From positions 62,001 through 126,000 of the forward strand of contig NZ_JAERQD010000014.1 of the NCBI RefSeq assembly GCF_016735695.1: 64,000 bases of DNA, read 5' to 3'. Under the pieces are notes generated by a model. The model made no database searches, was not told where the DNA came from, and saw only the letters and a list, made by a program, of their open reading frames with translations. Within the stretch, counting starts at the first letter, position 1; every line of letters starts with the position of its first letter. This document shows positions 20,691-31,960 of this stretch, piece by piece. The DNA is from Microvirga zambiensis WSM3693. GTDB lineage: Bacteria > Pseudomonadota > Alphaproteobacteria > Rhizobiales > Beijerinckiaceae. A program made the translations under genes and the position numbers.

Positions 20691-20734
20691 CGGACAGGGC
20701 GTCGTTGAGCTGCTCAACGTAATCGCCCTGTCCG
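20691..20734. terminator. long hairpin after the peptide operon
   Basis: CGGACAGGGCG (20691-20701) pairs perfectly with CGCCCTGTCCG (20724-20734), and inside it GTTGAG (20704-20709) pairs with CTCAAC (20713-20718). It starts 6 bases past the stop of the M14 peptidase gene. There is no T tract, so it may act as a 3' end stabiliser or a Rho-assisted terminator. Confidence 0.5.
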
Positions 20735-20740
20735 CAGGCA

Positions 20741-22489
20741 TTATGCCACCCGCGCCATGATCGACGCGAACGCTTCCTCGGCGGCGATGACTGTCGCCAT
20801 CTGGACGGTGTGGGCGAAGCGATAGGCATCGCCGTAGATCGTCTCGTCCGGAAATTCCGTGATCAGCGTCAGCGGCGTCGGGTGCCGCTCGTCAGGCGTC
20901 AGCAGGCAGGGAACGTCGTTGATGATCTCGTAGGGCGCGCCGCCGGAATGGATCGAGCAGATCTCGACCTGGCGACGGTTGAACTCCGCAAGGCCCGGAA
21001 CGGCGGAAAGGCCTTTCGTCACCGCTTCGATCAATGTCCGCGCCGTCTCGGCCCAGGAAGGATGATGGCGGATGATGACGAAGAAGCCTTTCGGGATCGT
21101 CCAGAGCTCGAAGCCGCGCGGCAGATAGCCTGTGAAGGGGCGCGTCCATTCATGGGCGGGATAGCCATGCAGGTTGAGATGCAGCTGCGCGCCGGACATC
21201 GCGAGCGCCTGGTTGCGGGCGCCGATCTCATAGAGAGGGTCGTTGCGGCCATATTCCAGATCGCTGCCGAGCGAGGTGTAGCGCGCGGCGTGATGCATGT
21301 GGCGGGGACTGCCCTCGCACAAACGCCCATGCAGAGCATAGCCGTCCGGGTTCTCGACCGGGATGTAGGCGATGTTGGCCTCCGGATTGGCGAGCAGCCG
21401 GCGCACGGCCCTCAAGGTGCCGACAGGCGCGGAAGTCTCGTTGGCGTGCTGGCCGCTGGTGACCAGAACCGCCGGGCGCGATCCCGCGCGGTAGATGCCG
21501 CGCACCGGACGCCCCTCCCGGGAATTGCCCTCGAATGTCTCGCCGGGAAGAGCCGCGAGTTCACGCTGGATCTGCGCAAGGCTGGGCGCTGCGTCCGCCG
21601 TTTCGATATCCTGCTCCGGCCGCTCCGGATCCATCGGCACGCCGAAGGGGCGTAAAGCCACGCGCACATGCGCGTCGCCCTCTCCTGCGCGGATGTCGGG
21701 CACGATCTGGCCCGGCTGCACGCCGCGATCCTCGGGCGGACGGCCCGACTTCCGCTTGAAGAACTCGAGCAGCGAGAAGTAGAAATCCTCGTGCAGCGCC
21801 TCGCGCGTGCTCATGACCTCGTCGCCGTAATCGAGCGCCCGCTCGATCCCGGGAATCGTCACGTCGATGGCGATCGTTTCCGCATAGGGCTCGTTGGCGG
21901 GCCAGTCATGCGCCGCGATGGCATTCATCACATTGTGAAAGACCTGCTCGATCTCCGTCTCCAGCGGCTCGTCGAGATCGGAACCGTCATCGGCGCGGCC
22001 CGCGACCTTCAGCCAACCGGTCAGGGTCAGGTCGATCTGATCGAGGTGGTTGGTGCGCAGGCGGTTGGGTGCGAAGACCGAATGCTCCGCGACACGGCCA
22101 TTGCCGTATTCCAGCGTCACGAAATAGGTCATGTCCGCGGCACCCGGCTCGAAATGCATCTCGACGCCGTCGAACAGCGCGGCGAGCGGATAGGCCTCCG
22201 AAAGGAAGCGCAACCGGTCGGCCTCTTCATGCACCGGATAGCGCACGCTCACGCGCGCCAGCCCGGCCGTGTCGAACTCTTCGAGAAAGGCATGGAGCAG
22301 AGGCTTGTAGGCGCTGCGCAGCCGCGCATGGATGCCTGAAGCGGCAAAGACCTGTTCGGCCCTGCGCCGCGCAGCCTCGTCTTCGAAGAGCCAAGCTTCG
22401 AGCGTGACGCCGCGATGGTCGCCGGCCGCCCAATCCCGCACGAGGCCATCGAGAGTGCGCGGGATACGCGCGTCGAGCAAAATCGTCAT
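20741..22489 (-). CDS. M14-family zinc carboxypeptidase-like protein
   Basis: The 582-residue protein has an N-terminal region of about 300 residues of unknown function and a C-terminal metallocarboxypeptidase domain. Zinc ligands appear as GQHANETSAP (HxxE) and the later LHLNLHGYPAHEW; EICSIHSGG and LITEFPDE supply further active-site residues. The ATG overlaps the stop of the permease gene (ATGA), so it is the last cistron of a peptide importer operon. It has no signal peptide, so it probably trims imported peptides in the cytoplasm. A longer frame up to 22879 runs inside the permease gene and is rejected. Confidence 0.8.
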   Translation of the reverse strand: MTILLDARIPRTLDGLVRDWAAGDHRGVTLEAWLFEDEAARRRAEQVFAASGIHARLRSAYKPLLHAFLEEFDTAGLARVSVRYPVHEEADRLRFLSEAYPLAALFDGVEMHFEPGAADMTYFVTLEYGNGRVAEHSVFAPNRLRTNHLDQIDLTLTGWLKVAGRADDGSDLDEPLETEIEQVFHNVMNAIAAHDWPANEPYAETIAIDVTIPGIERALDYGDEVMSTREALHEDFYFSLLEFFKRKSGRPPEDRGVQPGQIVPDIRAGEGDAHVRVALRPFGVPMDPERPEQDIETADAAPSLAQIQRELAALPGETFEGNSREGRPVRGIYRAGSRPAVLVTSGQHANETSAPVGTLRAVRRLLANPEANIAYIPVENPDGYALHGRLCEGSPRHMHHAARYTSLGSDLEYGRNDPLYEIGARNQALAMSGAQLHLNLHGYPAHEWTRPFTGYLPRGFELWTIPKGFFVIIRHHPSWAETARTLIEAVTKGLSAVPGLAEFNRRQVEICSIHSGGAPYEIINDVPCLLTPDERHPTPLTLITEFPDETIYGDAYRFAHTVQMATVIAAEEAFASIMARVA

Positions 22490-23343
22490 CGTGAAGTCTG
22501 TCCTGTCGGATCGAGAAGGTCGCGCAGCCAATCGCCCAGAAGGTTCAGGCCGAGCACGGTGAACATGATCGCAAGCCCCGGGAAGACGCTGACCCACCAG
22601 GCGGTCTGAAGATAGGTGCGTCCGTCGGCCAGCATGCCGCCCCAGCTCGGGATGAGCGGATCGACACCGAGACCGAGGAAGGTGAGGCTGCTTTCGAGAA
22701 GGATGTTGTTGGCCACCTGCAGCGTCATCAGGATGACGATGGGACCGAGCACGTTCGGCAGAACATGCGTAAAGATGATGCGTACATTGCCGACGCCGAT
22801 CGCACGGGCGGACAGGATGAACTCCCGTTCCCGCAAAGCCAGCACGGAGCCGCGCACGAGGCGTGCATATTGCACCCATTGCGCGACGATCATGAAGAAG
22901 ATCACCTTGTCGATTCCGGTGCCGAGAATGGCGAGGAACATGATGGCGACGAGAATGAAGGGAAGCGCCAGCTGAATATCGGCAAAGCGCATCAGCAGGA
23001 CCTCGGTGAAGCCCCGGTAATAGCCGGCGATCAGGCCGATGAGCGTTCCCAGGGTCATGGCTCCCAGGACGGAAAAAATGCCGACGGTGAGCGAAATCTT
23101 TCCGCCGACGATCACCCGCGCCAGCACATCGCGGCCGAGCGGATCGGTGCCGAGAGGATGGGCGAGGCTCTCGAACGGCGGGATGAGGCGGGCCATGAGA
23201 TCCATGCTCTCGCCGCCATCAGGAAAGAGGAAGCCGGAGAACAGCACGGCAAGTCCCATGCCGCCGGCGAGCAGGAGGCCGAGAACGAGCTCGAGGGATC
23301 GGAAGTGCCGGCGCGCCGACGATAGGGCCTGAGCGGCAGCCAT
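22486..23343 (-). CDS. peptide ABC transporter permease, DppC/OppC type
   Basis: A 285-residue inner-membrane protein with six hydrophobic segments. PLGTDPLGRDVLARVIVGGKISL near residue 65 is the conserved N-terminal block of DppC/OppC permeases, and LSARAIGVGNVRIIFTHVLPNV near residue 180 contains the EAA-type loop that contacts the ATPase. The ATG follows CGGAGTGAG and lies 4 bases after the stop of the partner permease. It forms the membrane channel with the DppB-like protein. Confidence 0.9.
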   Translation of the reverse strand: MAAAQALSSARRHFRSLELVLGLLLAGGMGLAVLFSGFLFPDGGESMDLMARLIPPFESLAHPLGTDPLGRDVLARVIVGGKISLTVGIFSVLGAMTLGTLIGLIAGYYRGFTEVLLMRFADIQLALPFILVAIMFLAILGTGIDKVIFFMIVAQWVQYARLVRGSVLALREREFILSARAIGVGNVRIIFTHVLPNVLGPIVILMTLQVANNILLESSLTFLGLGVDPLIPSWGGMLADGRTYLQTAWWVSVFPGLAIMFTVLGLNLLGDWLRDLLDPTGQTSR

Positions 23344-23347
23344 GGGC

Positions 23348-24271
23348 TCACTCCGTCCGGATGCGCGGGTCGATCAGCCCGTAGGCGATATCGACCAGGA
23401 GGTTGATGAGAACGATGAAGAGCGCGAGCACCGTGATCGTGCCCTGCAGCACCGGATAATCGCGGTTCGCGATGGCATCGAAGGCGAGCGTGCCCATGCC
23501 CGGCCAGTTGAACACCCGCTCGATGATCACGATGCCGCCGATGAGGCCGCCGAACTGCAGGCCGATATAGGTAACGAGCGGAATGGCCGAATTGCGCAGG
23601 GCATGCTTGTAGAGCACGACGCGATCGCGCAGCCCCTTCGAGCGCGCCACCATGATGTATTGCTGCGACAGCGTCTCCAGCATGGAGGTCCGCACGAGGC
23701 GCACATTCGTGGCGGTGAGGATGATCGCCATGGTGAGCGCCGGCATGACGAAGCTCTCGGGACCCTCCATGCCGCTCGGCGGCAGCAGCCCGAGCATGAT
23801 GGAGAAAAACAGAACCATCATGATGGCGAGCCAGAAATTCGGGAAGGACAGGCCGACCAGCGACAGGATGCGGATCGCCTGATCCGGCCAGCGGCCGCGG
23901 TTCACGGCGGCATAGATGCCGAGAGGGACGGAAAGGATGATCGACGTGATCAGCGAGGCGAAGGCCAACAGAAGCGTTGCGGGCAGCGCATTCTTGATCA
24001 GCAGGGACACCGGCGTGCCGCCCATGAAGCTCTTGCCGAAATCGCCGGTCAGAATTCCTTCGAGAAAGCTGAAATATTGCACGTAGAACGGTCGTTCGAG
24101 ACCGAGCGCCTGCCGGATGTTCTGCAGGTCCTGCTCGCTCACGCTGCCGGCGCCACCCACCAGCATCACGGCGGGATCGCCGGACAATCTGATCGCGAAA
24201 GAGACGATCAGCGTTACCGCGAGGACCACGAAAACGGCCTGCAGCAATCTCTTGAGAATAAATCCCGCCAC
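23348..24271 (-). CDS. peptide ABC transporter permease, DppB/OppB type
   Basis: The 307-residue protein opens with VAGFILKRLLQAVFVVLAVTL, the normal DppB N-terminal helix, from GTG 24271 placed 7 bases after AGAAGGA. Conserved blocks include RQALGLERPFYVQYF, GDFGKSFMGG and the cytoplasmic loop ARSKGLRDRVVLYKHALRNS that docks on the ATPase. Six membrane segments are visible. The frame is open to 24403 but that part runs into an intergenic palindrome and is not coding. Confidence 0.9.
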   Translation of the reverse strand: MAGFILKRLLQAVFVVLAVTLIVSFAIRLSGDPAVMLVGGAGSVSEQDLQNIRQALGLERPFYVQYFSFLEGILTGDFGKSFMGGTPVSLLIKNALPATLLLAFASLITSIILSVPLGIYAAVNRGRWPDQAIRILSLVGLSFPNFWLAIMMVLFFSIMLGLLPPSGMEGPESFVMPALTMAIILTATNVRLVRTSMLETLSQQYIMVARSKGLRDRVVLYKHALRNSAIPLVTYIGLQFGGLIGGIVIIERVFNWPGMGTLAFDAIANRDYPVLQGTITVLALFIVLINLLVDIAYGLIDPRIRTE

Positions 24272-24308
24272 GGGGGTTCCTTCTTGTTCTTGTAAAAAGG
24301 CGCCGCCA

Positions 24309-24421
24309 GAGCATCGGACCCAAAAGTGGAAACCACTTTTGGGATCCATTCGATGCTCAATCTCTGAAGCAGCGCATCGCCCGGAGCGGAAAACCGAATC
24401 CACTTTTCCGCACGATGCGCT
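24309..24421. repeat. pair of intergenic palindromes
   Basis: The first, 24309-24358, has outer arms GAGCATCG/CGATGCTC and inner arms CCCAAAAGTGG/CCACTTTTGGG. The second, 24371-24421, has AGCGCATCG/CGATGCGCT outside and CGGAAAA/TTTTCCG inside. The first has a near-identical relative at 46531-46580. They lie between the binding-protein and permease genes of the peptide operon and could act as a processing or attenuation hairpin there. Confidence 0.7.
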
Positions 24422-24457
24422 AGCGTGGCGCCTTCTCGATTGCGGATGTGACCGCGC

Positions 24458-25984
24458 TTATTCAACCGTCACATCGTTGAAGCGGAAGCGCAGATCGGCC
24501 GGGGGAACGAAGTTCTTCACCCGCTTGTTCACGCCGATCACGGTGTTCTGGTTGTAGAGCGGGATTTCGAGAGCCTGATCGGCCACGTAACGTGCGACCT
24601 CCTGCAGAACCTTCTCGCGCTCCTTCACGTCATACATCGTGCGCTGCTTCTCCAGGAGAGCGTTCAGCTTGGGGTCGTTGTCGTAGGGATTCCACTTCTC
24701 GCCCGAGTGATACATCAGATAAGCAGTGTTGTCGTAGTCGAAGGTCCAGCCGCCCCAGGCATTGTGCCAGGCCTCACCGGTCTTGCCGTTCGGAATGATG
24801 TCGTTGAGCAGAACCGAAACCTCGTGCGGCTGAACCGCGGGCTTGAGACCGAGCGCCTGGAAATAGCCGGCCGCCGCCTGCGCCACCTCGCGGAAGGTCG
24901 CGTCGTTACCGCGGAAGTCGATCCGCACCGGCGCACCGGGCTGCACGCCTGCCTGCTGCAGCATCTGCTTCGCCTTGGCGAGATCGAAGGGCAGCGGCTT
25001 CATGGCGGGATCGTTGCCGAAGGACAGATCGGACTGGAAGCTTGCGATCGGCTTGCCGTGGCCGAGCAGGACCGCCTTGATGATCGCGTCACGGTCGACA
25101 CCCATGATGAGCGCCTTGCGCACATTCACGTCCTTGGTGATGCCTTCCTTGGTGTTCAGGCGAAGCGAAACGACAGTCGGGCCGGTGATGCTGACGAGGG
25201 TCAGGTTCGGGCTCTTCTCCACTGTCGGCGCAAGGCCGAAGGGGATCAGGGTCGCGACGTCGACACGGCCTGCCTGGAGTTCGGCAACCTGCGTATTGGC
25301 TTCGGGAATGAACCGGGTCACGACCTTGTCGAGCTTCGGCGCGCCGGCCCAATGCTCAGGGAAGGCCTCGAGAACGAGGTTCACCTTCGGCGTGTATTCC
25401 ACGAACTTGAACGGCCCCGTGCCCACGGGATTCAGGTTGAAATAGGCATCGCCCTTTTCCTGGATGTATTTCGGCGGCACGATCATGCCGCCATAGCCTG
25501 CAAGCTTCGTCAGCAGCACCGGATCGGGCTGCTTCATGATGAAGTCCACCGTATAGTCGTCGACGATCTCGACCTTGGTGATCGAGGTGTAGTTCGACTG
25601 CTGCGGTCCCTTCTTGCCTTCGTCTCCGAGCAGGCGGTCGAAGGTGAACTTGACGGCCGCCGCGTTGAAGGGCTCGCCGTTGTGGAACTTCACGTTCTGG
25701 CGCAGCTTGAAGCGGATGCGGTTGTTGTTGTCGAGGAATTCCCAGGACGTCGCCAGGGCCGGCTGGAGCTTCATGTCCGGCCCGCGCGATGTCAGGCCGT
25801 CATAGATGTTGTTGGCTGCGGAGGACCACGGCACGATGAACGTATCGATCGGGTCCCAGCTGCCGGGATCGATGGTCGTCGCGACCGTGATCGTGCCGGC
25901 GGCTTGTGCACCGGACGCCATCAGCGGCGCCAACACGACAGCGGCCGTGAGGCCGAGCGCTTTGATGGTGGTAGAGAACTTCAT
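24458..25984 (-). CDS. peptide ABC transporter substrate-binding protein (family 5)
   Basis: A 508-residue secreted solute-binding protein. The start MKFSTTIKALGLTAAVVLAP with a cut after GAQA is a standard Sec signal peptide, and ATG 25984 follows GGAG by 8 bases. The SBP_bac_5 fold is seen in TITVATTIDPGSWDPIDT, the RFKLRQNVKFHNGEPFNA block and VNVRKALIMGVDRDAI. It lacks a lipobox, so it should be free in the periplasm. Dipeptide or oligopeptide binding is the family norm; the exact ligand is unknown. It lies between the ATPase gene and the two permease genes. Confidence 0.9.
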   Translation of the reverse strand: MKFSTTIKALGLTAAVVLAPLMASGAQAAGTITVATTIDPGSWDPIDTFIVPWSSAANNIYDGLTSRGPDMKLQPALATSWEFLDNNNRIRFKLRQNVKFHNGEPFNAAAVKFTFDRLLGDEGKKGPQQSNYTSITKVEIVDDYTVDFIMKQPDPVLLTKLAGYGGMIVPPKYIQEKGDAYFNLNPVGTGPFKFVEYTPKVNLVLEAFPEHWAGAPKLDKVVTRFIPEANTQVAELQAGRVDVATLIPFGLAPTVEKSPNLTLVSITGPTVVSLRLNTKEGITKDVNVRKALIMGVDRDAIIKAVLLGHGKPIASFQSDLSFGNDPAMKPLPFDLAKAKQMLQQAGVQPGAPVRIDFRGNDATFREVAQAAAGYFQALGLKPAVQPHEVSVLLNDIIPNGKTGEAWHNAWGGWTFDYDNTAYLMYHSGEKWNPYDNDPKLNALLEKQRTMYDVKEREKVLQEVARYVADQALEIPLYNQNTVIGVNKRVKNFVPPADLRFRFNDVTVE

Positions 25985-26013
25985 CTTATTGTCTCCCTCT
26001 GGAAAACCTATTG

Positions 26014-27888
<1,875 letters not shown>

Positions 27889-27906
27889 CCATCCACGCTC
27901 TTGCAA

Positions 27907-27942
27907 AGGTACCGGTCCGGCGAAATACACGGATCGGTACCT
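27907..27942. promoter_or_regulatory. inverted-repeat operator candidate for the peptide operon
   Basis: AGGTACCGGTCC (27907-27918) and GGATCGGTACCT (27931-27942) match as an inverted repeat at 11 of 12 positions around a 12-base centre; a further half-site GATACC follows at 27947-27952. It sits 18 to 54 bases upstream of the chosen ATPase start, where a repressor would block transcription. No regulator gene is adjacent. Confidence 0.5.
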
Positions 27943-28059
27943 CTTTGATACCTGTTATCCATCACAGCCACGATGCCGATACGTCAAGCACCGAATTGCA
28001 TCAGATCAGGCAGTCGGCGGGATCATAGATCCAGCACGACAAGAAGTGCGAGTCTTTTG

Positions 28060-29325
28060 TTATGAAGTTACCCACTCGCCGCCGCGCATGAGCGGCTCGG
28101 ACCTGCCGTCCTGTGTGATACCATCCACATCCACCCGATCGGAGCCGATCATCCAGTCGATATGGATCAGGCTCTTGTTCGATCCGCGGGAAGCAAGCTC
28201 GTCCTCGCTCATGGAGCCGCCGCCCCGGATGCACTTGCTGTAGGCCTGGCCGAGCGCGATGTGGCTCGAGGCATTCTCGTCGAACAGGGTGTTAAAGAAG
28301 AGAAGGCCGCTCTGCGAGATCCGCGAGGAATACGGCACCAGGGCCACCTCGCCGAGGCGGCGCGCACCCTCGTCGGTATCGAGCACCTTGTTGAGCACGG
28401 TCTCCCCAGTGCGCGCCTTGCTCTCGACGATGCGCCCGCCTTCGAACCTGACCTGGATGTCCTGGATCAGCGTGCCGTTATAGGAGAGCGGCTTGGTGCC
28501 GGTGACGATGCCATCGACCCGGTCCTTGTGCGGCGTGGTGAAGACCTCCTCGGTCGGGATGTTGGCATTGCAGACGATGCCGTTCTTGGCCGCCGTCGAG
28601 CCGCCGTTCCATTCGTGCCCCTCTGCGAGACCGACACGCAGATCGGCGCCGGGACCGCGGAAGTGCAGCGCGGCATAGTTTTTCTCGTTGAGCGTCCGCG
28701 TGCGTGCCTGAAGCGCCGCATTGTGCTTCTCCCAGGCGGCAATCGGATCCGGCGTATCGACGCGGGAGGCCGAGAAGATCGCCTGCCAGAGCTTGGCGAC
28801 GGCCACCTCCTCCGGATCGTCCGGGAACACGGTCTTGGCCCAGGACGGCGTGGCAGCGGAGACAATGGTCCAGTTGATGTCGAAGCCGGCGATCATGTTG
28901 AGCGCCGGCATATAGGCCTTCGAGCGCGCCCGGTTGGCACGCGAAACCTTGTCCGGATCTTCCTTGGCGAGAAGAGACGGATCTTCGCCGACGATGGCGA
29001 GCCGGGCAGCGCCCTTTTTGTAGGCCTCCGCCATGCCCTCGTAGAGCCAGGCGGGCGCCGTATCGAAGCCCTCGTCACGCCCGTGGCGGTAGCGCATGAG
29101 CGTGCTCTCCTCATCCGAGAAGATCGTGGTCACGAGAGAGGCGCCGGCCTTGTAGGCATGCTCTGTGATGCGCCGGACCAGTGCGACCGCCTCGAGCGGC
29201 GCGGTCACGACCAATTCCTGCCCGGGCTTCAGCCCGAGCCCGACGCGAACGGCGACTTCCGCCAGACGGTCGAGAAGCTGGGCATGGGATGAGGCATCCG
29301 CCAGGTTCCGGACTTGTTCGTTCAT
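28060..29325 (-). CDS. M29-family aminopeptidase
   Basis: A 421-residue metallo-aminopeptidase of the AmpS/aminopeptidase T group, which removes N-terminal residues from peptides using two metal ions. The family metal-ligand blocks are visible: NIPTEEVFTTPHKDRVDG, GEVALVPYSSRI, ASSHIALG and SLIHIDWMIGS with the HxD pair. ATG 29325 follows ACGAGG closely. It is encoded upstream of the peptide importer on the same strand, 171 bases from the ATPase start, so imported peptides are plausible substrates. No signal peptide is seen, consistent with a cytoplasmic enzyme. Confidence 0.9.
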   Translation of the reverse strand: MNEQVRNLADASSHAQLLDRLAEVAVRVGLGLKPGQELVVTAPLEAVALVRRITEHAYKAGASLVTTIFSDEESTLMRYRHGRDEGFDTAPAWLYEGMAEAYKKGAARLAIVGEDPSLLAKEDPDKVSRANRARSKAYMPALNMIAGFDINWTIVSAATPSWAKTVFPDDPEEVAVAKLWQAIFSASRVDTPDPIAAWEKHNAALQARTRTLNEKNYAALHFRGPGADLRVGLAEGHEWNGGSTAAKNGIVCNANIPTEEVFTTPHKDRVDGIVTGTKPLSYNGTLIQDIQVRFEGGRIVESKARTGETVLNKVLDTDEGARRLGEVALVPYSSRISQSGLLFFNTLFDENASSHIALGQAYSKCIRGGGSMSEDELASRGSNKSLIHIDWMIGSDRVDVDGITQDGRSEPLMRGGEWVTS

Positions 29326-29408
29326 GATCCTCGTCTCTCTCGCAGGTCGAATAATGGCGGGAGAGGCTACACGGCTCTGCCGCCGGTGCAACCTCGAAGG
29401 CTGAAATG

Positions 29409-30512
29409 TCACATATTCTCAGGCTTTGCACCGCCGAGGGCATCCGGATCGAAGGCGATGCTCTTGATGATCGCATGAACGTGAAGTCCCGGCTTCAGGC
29501 CAAGCTCGGCAATCGATTTACGGGTGACGCGGGCAACCAATGCATCGCCGCCGCAATCGAGCTGCACGTCCATGCTCGGTCCTTCGGCCTCTTCGATCGA
29601 GGAAATAAATCCCGGCAGCACGTTGAGCGCGCTCATGCCTTTGGGCTCATGCAGGGAGAGGATGATGTCACGGGCGCGAAGGCGCACGCGCATCCTGGAG
29701 CCTGTGGGATGATCGAGAAGCGGGACGGTGAGCGTTCCGGCCCCAGCCTGAAGAACAGTGAGGCCGAAATCGGCTTCGTGCCGCAGGACCTGCGCCTCGA
29801 TCAGCGCTCCCGCTTCGGTGAGGCCGGTCTGCCTGAACAGAATCGTATGCCGCAGAATGTCGGAGGCTGGACCGGACGCGGCCACCCTCCCCTCGGACAG
29901 GACCACCACCGTCGTCGCAAGACGGGCAATCTCGGGCACCGAGTGGCTGACGAGCACGATCGGCACGCCGCCCTCGTCGCGCAGCCGCTCGATATAGGGA
30001 AAGATCTCGGCCTTGCGCGCCTCGTCGAGCGATGCAAGGGGCTCATCCATCAGCAGAAGCTGCGGATCGGCGAGAAGCGCGCGTCCGATCGCGACGCGCT
30101 GCTTTTCGCCGCCCGACAAGGTCGCCGGCCGCCGCTCGAGAAGGTGGCCGATGCCGAGAAGCTCGACGACGCTCTCGAAACCGGTCGTCCGTTCGCGGCG
30201 CGGCGTGAACCAGCGTCCGAAGAGCAGGTTCTGGCGCACGTTGAGATGCGGGAAGAGGCGTCCCTCCTGGAACACGTAGCCGATGCGACGGCGGTGCTTG
30301 GGAACGAAGACACCCTTCTTCGTGTCGACGAGCATTCGCCCCTGCACGGCGATACGCCCATGATCGGGCCGCACGAGGCCGCCGATGGCATTCACGACGG
30401 TGGTCTTTCCGGATCCCGACGGGCCGAAGAGCGCGGTGAGCTTTCCATCCGACTGGAAGCGCGCGTTAAGGCTGAAAGCACCCTGCCTGTGTTGGATGTC
30501 GACGTCGAGCAT
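29409..30512 (-). CDS. modC: molybdate ABC transporter ATPase
   Basis: The 367-residue protein has FGPSGSGKTTVVN (Walker A, near 30), LSGGEKQRVAIGRALL, LLLMDEPLASLD and LVSHSVPEIARL with the H-loop. The C-terminal part (LRARDIILSLHEPKGMSALNVLPG, then GLKPGLHVHAIIKSIAF) is a TOBE/MOP molybdate-binding domain that separates ModC from other importer ATPases. ATG 30512 shares a base with the modB stop (TGATG), giving coupled translation. It energises molybdate uptake for molybdenum-cofactor enzymes such as the MsrP encoded upstream. Confidence 0.93.
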   Translation of the reverse strand: MLDVDIQHRQGAFSLNARFQSDGKLTALFGPSGSGKTTVVNAIGGLVRPDHGRIAVQGRMLVDTKKGVFVPKHRRRIGYVFQEGRLFPHLNVRQNLLFGRWFTPRRERTTGFESVVELLGIGHLLERRPATLSGGEKQRVAIGRALLADPQLLLMDEPLASLDEARKAEIFPYIERLRDEGGVPIVLVSHSVPEIARLATTVVVLSEGRVAASGPASDILRHTILFRQTGLTEAGALIEAQVLRHEADFGLTVLQAGAGTLTVPLLDHPTGSRMRVRLRARDIILSLHEPKGMSALNVLPGFISSIEEAEGPSMDVQLDCGGDALVARVTRKSIAELGLKPGLHVHAIIKSIAFDPDALGGAKPENM

Positions 30513-31216
30513 CACGCGTGAATCCGCCCGCGCATCCGTCGCGCCAGCCATTCGGACAGCCAGAGAGCCGCCACGGAGACGGCGATGGAGACAAGCGTCA
30601 GGCGCATGGCGCCGCTCTCGCCGCCCGGCACCTGCGTATAGGTGTAGATGGCGGAGGGAATGGTCTGCGTCTCGCCGGGAATGTTGGAGACGAAGGTGAT
30701 CGTCGCACCGAACTCGCCCATGGCCTTTGCAAAGGACAAAACCATGCCGGCGATGATGCCCGGCACGATGAGCGGCAGCGTCACGACGGCGAAAACCCAT
30801 ACGGGATGCGCGCCGAGCGTGCCCGCGGCATCCTCCAGCTTGCGGTCGACGGCCGCGATGGACAGGCGAATGGCGCGCACCAGCAGCGGAAAGCCCATGA
30901 TCGCGCAGGCCAACGCCGCGCCCGTCCAGCGGAACGAGAAAACGATGCCGAACTGCTCGGCGAGGAAGGAACCGATGGGCCCGCGCCGGCCGAAGCCGAT
31001 CAGCAGGAACCAGCCGACGACCACCGGCGGCAGGACGAGAGGGAGGTGGACGAGAACGTCGAGAAACTGTCGTCCCCAGAAGCGGCCGCGTTCCAGAAGC
31101 AGCGCGATGGCGATGCCGGGAACGAGGCTCGCGGCCATTGCGACGAAGGCGACCTTCAGGCTCAGGCGAACGGCCGTCCATTCTTCGGGAGAAAGCCAGT
31201 CCGTCACGAGCGACAA
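30512..31216 (-). CDS. modB: molybdate ABC transporter permease
   Basis: A 234-residue membrane protein with five to six helices, beginning WLSPEEWTAVRLSLKVAFVA. HLPLVLPPVVVGWFLL and the cytoplasmic loop AAGTLGAHPVWVFAVVTLPLIVPG followed by FAKAMGEFGATI are diagnostic for ModB. The start is uncertain: TTG 31216 has AAGG 4 bases upstream, while GTG 31207 would give MTDWLSPEEW without a good ribosome binding site. No modA lies next to it; the upstream neighbour is msrQ. Confidence 0.92.
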   Translation of the reverse strand: MSLVTDWLSPEEWTAVRLSLKVAFVAMAASLVPGIAIALLLERGRFWGRQFLDVLVHLPLVLPPVVVGWFLLIGFGRRGPIGSFLAEQFGIVFSFRWTGAALACAIMGFPLLVRAIRLSIAAVDRKLEDAAGTLGAHPVWVFAVVTLPLIVPGIIAGMVLSFAKAMGEFGATITFVSNIPGETQTIPSAIYTYTQVPGGESGAMRLTLVSIAVSVAALWLSEWLARRMRGRIHA

Positions 31217-31315
31217 GTCGCCTTGCCGACTGATGGTCGTGTCGAACGCATGTCTCGTCTCCGGATCGGCGATGGGCCGCCTCGGATAGACATCCTATCG
31301 AAGCGGTTCAGGTCT

Positions 31316-31960
31316 TCAAGCCGGGCGCTGCCGCGGCGAGGCCCGCTTCGTCGTCCTGCGGACCAGCCTGTAGCCGAGGAGCACGGCCACGATCGCCGCG
31401 TAGACCAGCGGTTCGGGCGGCCAGGATTTCACGACCAGGATGAAGTGCAGCGCCGCACCGATGGCCGCCACATAGACGAGGCGGTGCAGCTTCGCCCAGG
31501 CCTGCCCGCCCATGCGCCGGATCGCGGCGTTGTTGGAGGTGACCGCCAAGGGCACGAGAATGACGAAGGTCGCCATGCCGATGGTGATGTAAGGCCGTTT
31601 GACGATGTCGGCGACGATGGCCGCAACATCGAGGCCCTGATCGAGCACCAGATAGGTGGTGAGGTGCAGGATCGCATAATAGAAGGCGAGCAGACCGAGC
31701 GCCCGGCGATACCGCAGCAGGTTGATGTTGAAGAGCTGCCGCAGTGGCGTCACGGTCAGCGTCGCGATGAGGAAGCGCAGTGCCCAGAGACCGAGGGCCT
31801 GCTCCAGGTAGCGCATCGGATCGGCGCCGAGCTGATCGGTGATGCCGGCATAAAACAGCCACACCGCCGGGATGAAACCCACGGTATAAACCAGGATCTT
31901 CGGCACCTGAGGCAGCGCAAAGCCCTTCTTGGCCGCCGGAACGGAGGCTTGTCCCGCCAT
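31316..31960 (-). CDS. msrQ: protein-methionine-sulfoxide reductase heme-binding subunit MsrQ
   Basis: MsrQ is the heme-containing membrane partner that passes electrons from the respiratory chain to periplasmic MsrP. The 214-residue protein has six hydrophobic segments of the ferric-reductase-like fold; histidines in AFYYAILHLTTYL and KLHRLVYVAAIGAALHFIL are placed as heme ligands. ATG 31960 shares a base with the msrP stop (TGATG). A longer frame to 32359 runs inside msrP and is rejected. Confidence 0.92.
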   Translation of the reverse strand: MAGQASVPAAKKGFALPQVPKILVYTVGFIPAVWLFYAGITDQLGADPMRYLEQALGLWALRFLIATLTVTPLRQLFNINLLRYRRALGLLAFYYAILHLTTYLVLDQGLDVAAIVADIVKRPYITIGMATFVILVPLAVTSNNAAIRRMGGQAWAKLHRLVYVAAIGAALHFILVVKSWPPEPLVYAAIVAVLLGYRLVRRTTKRASPRQRPA

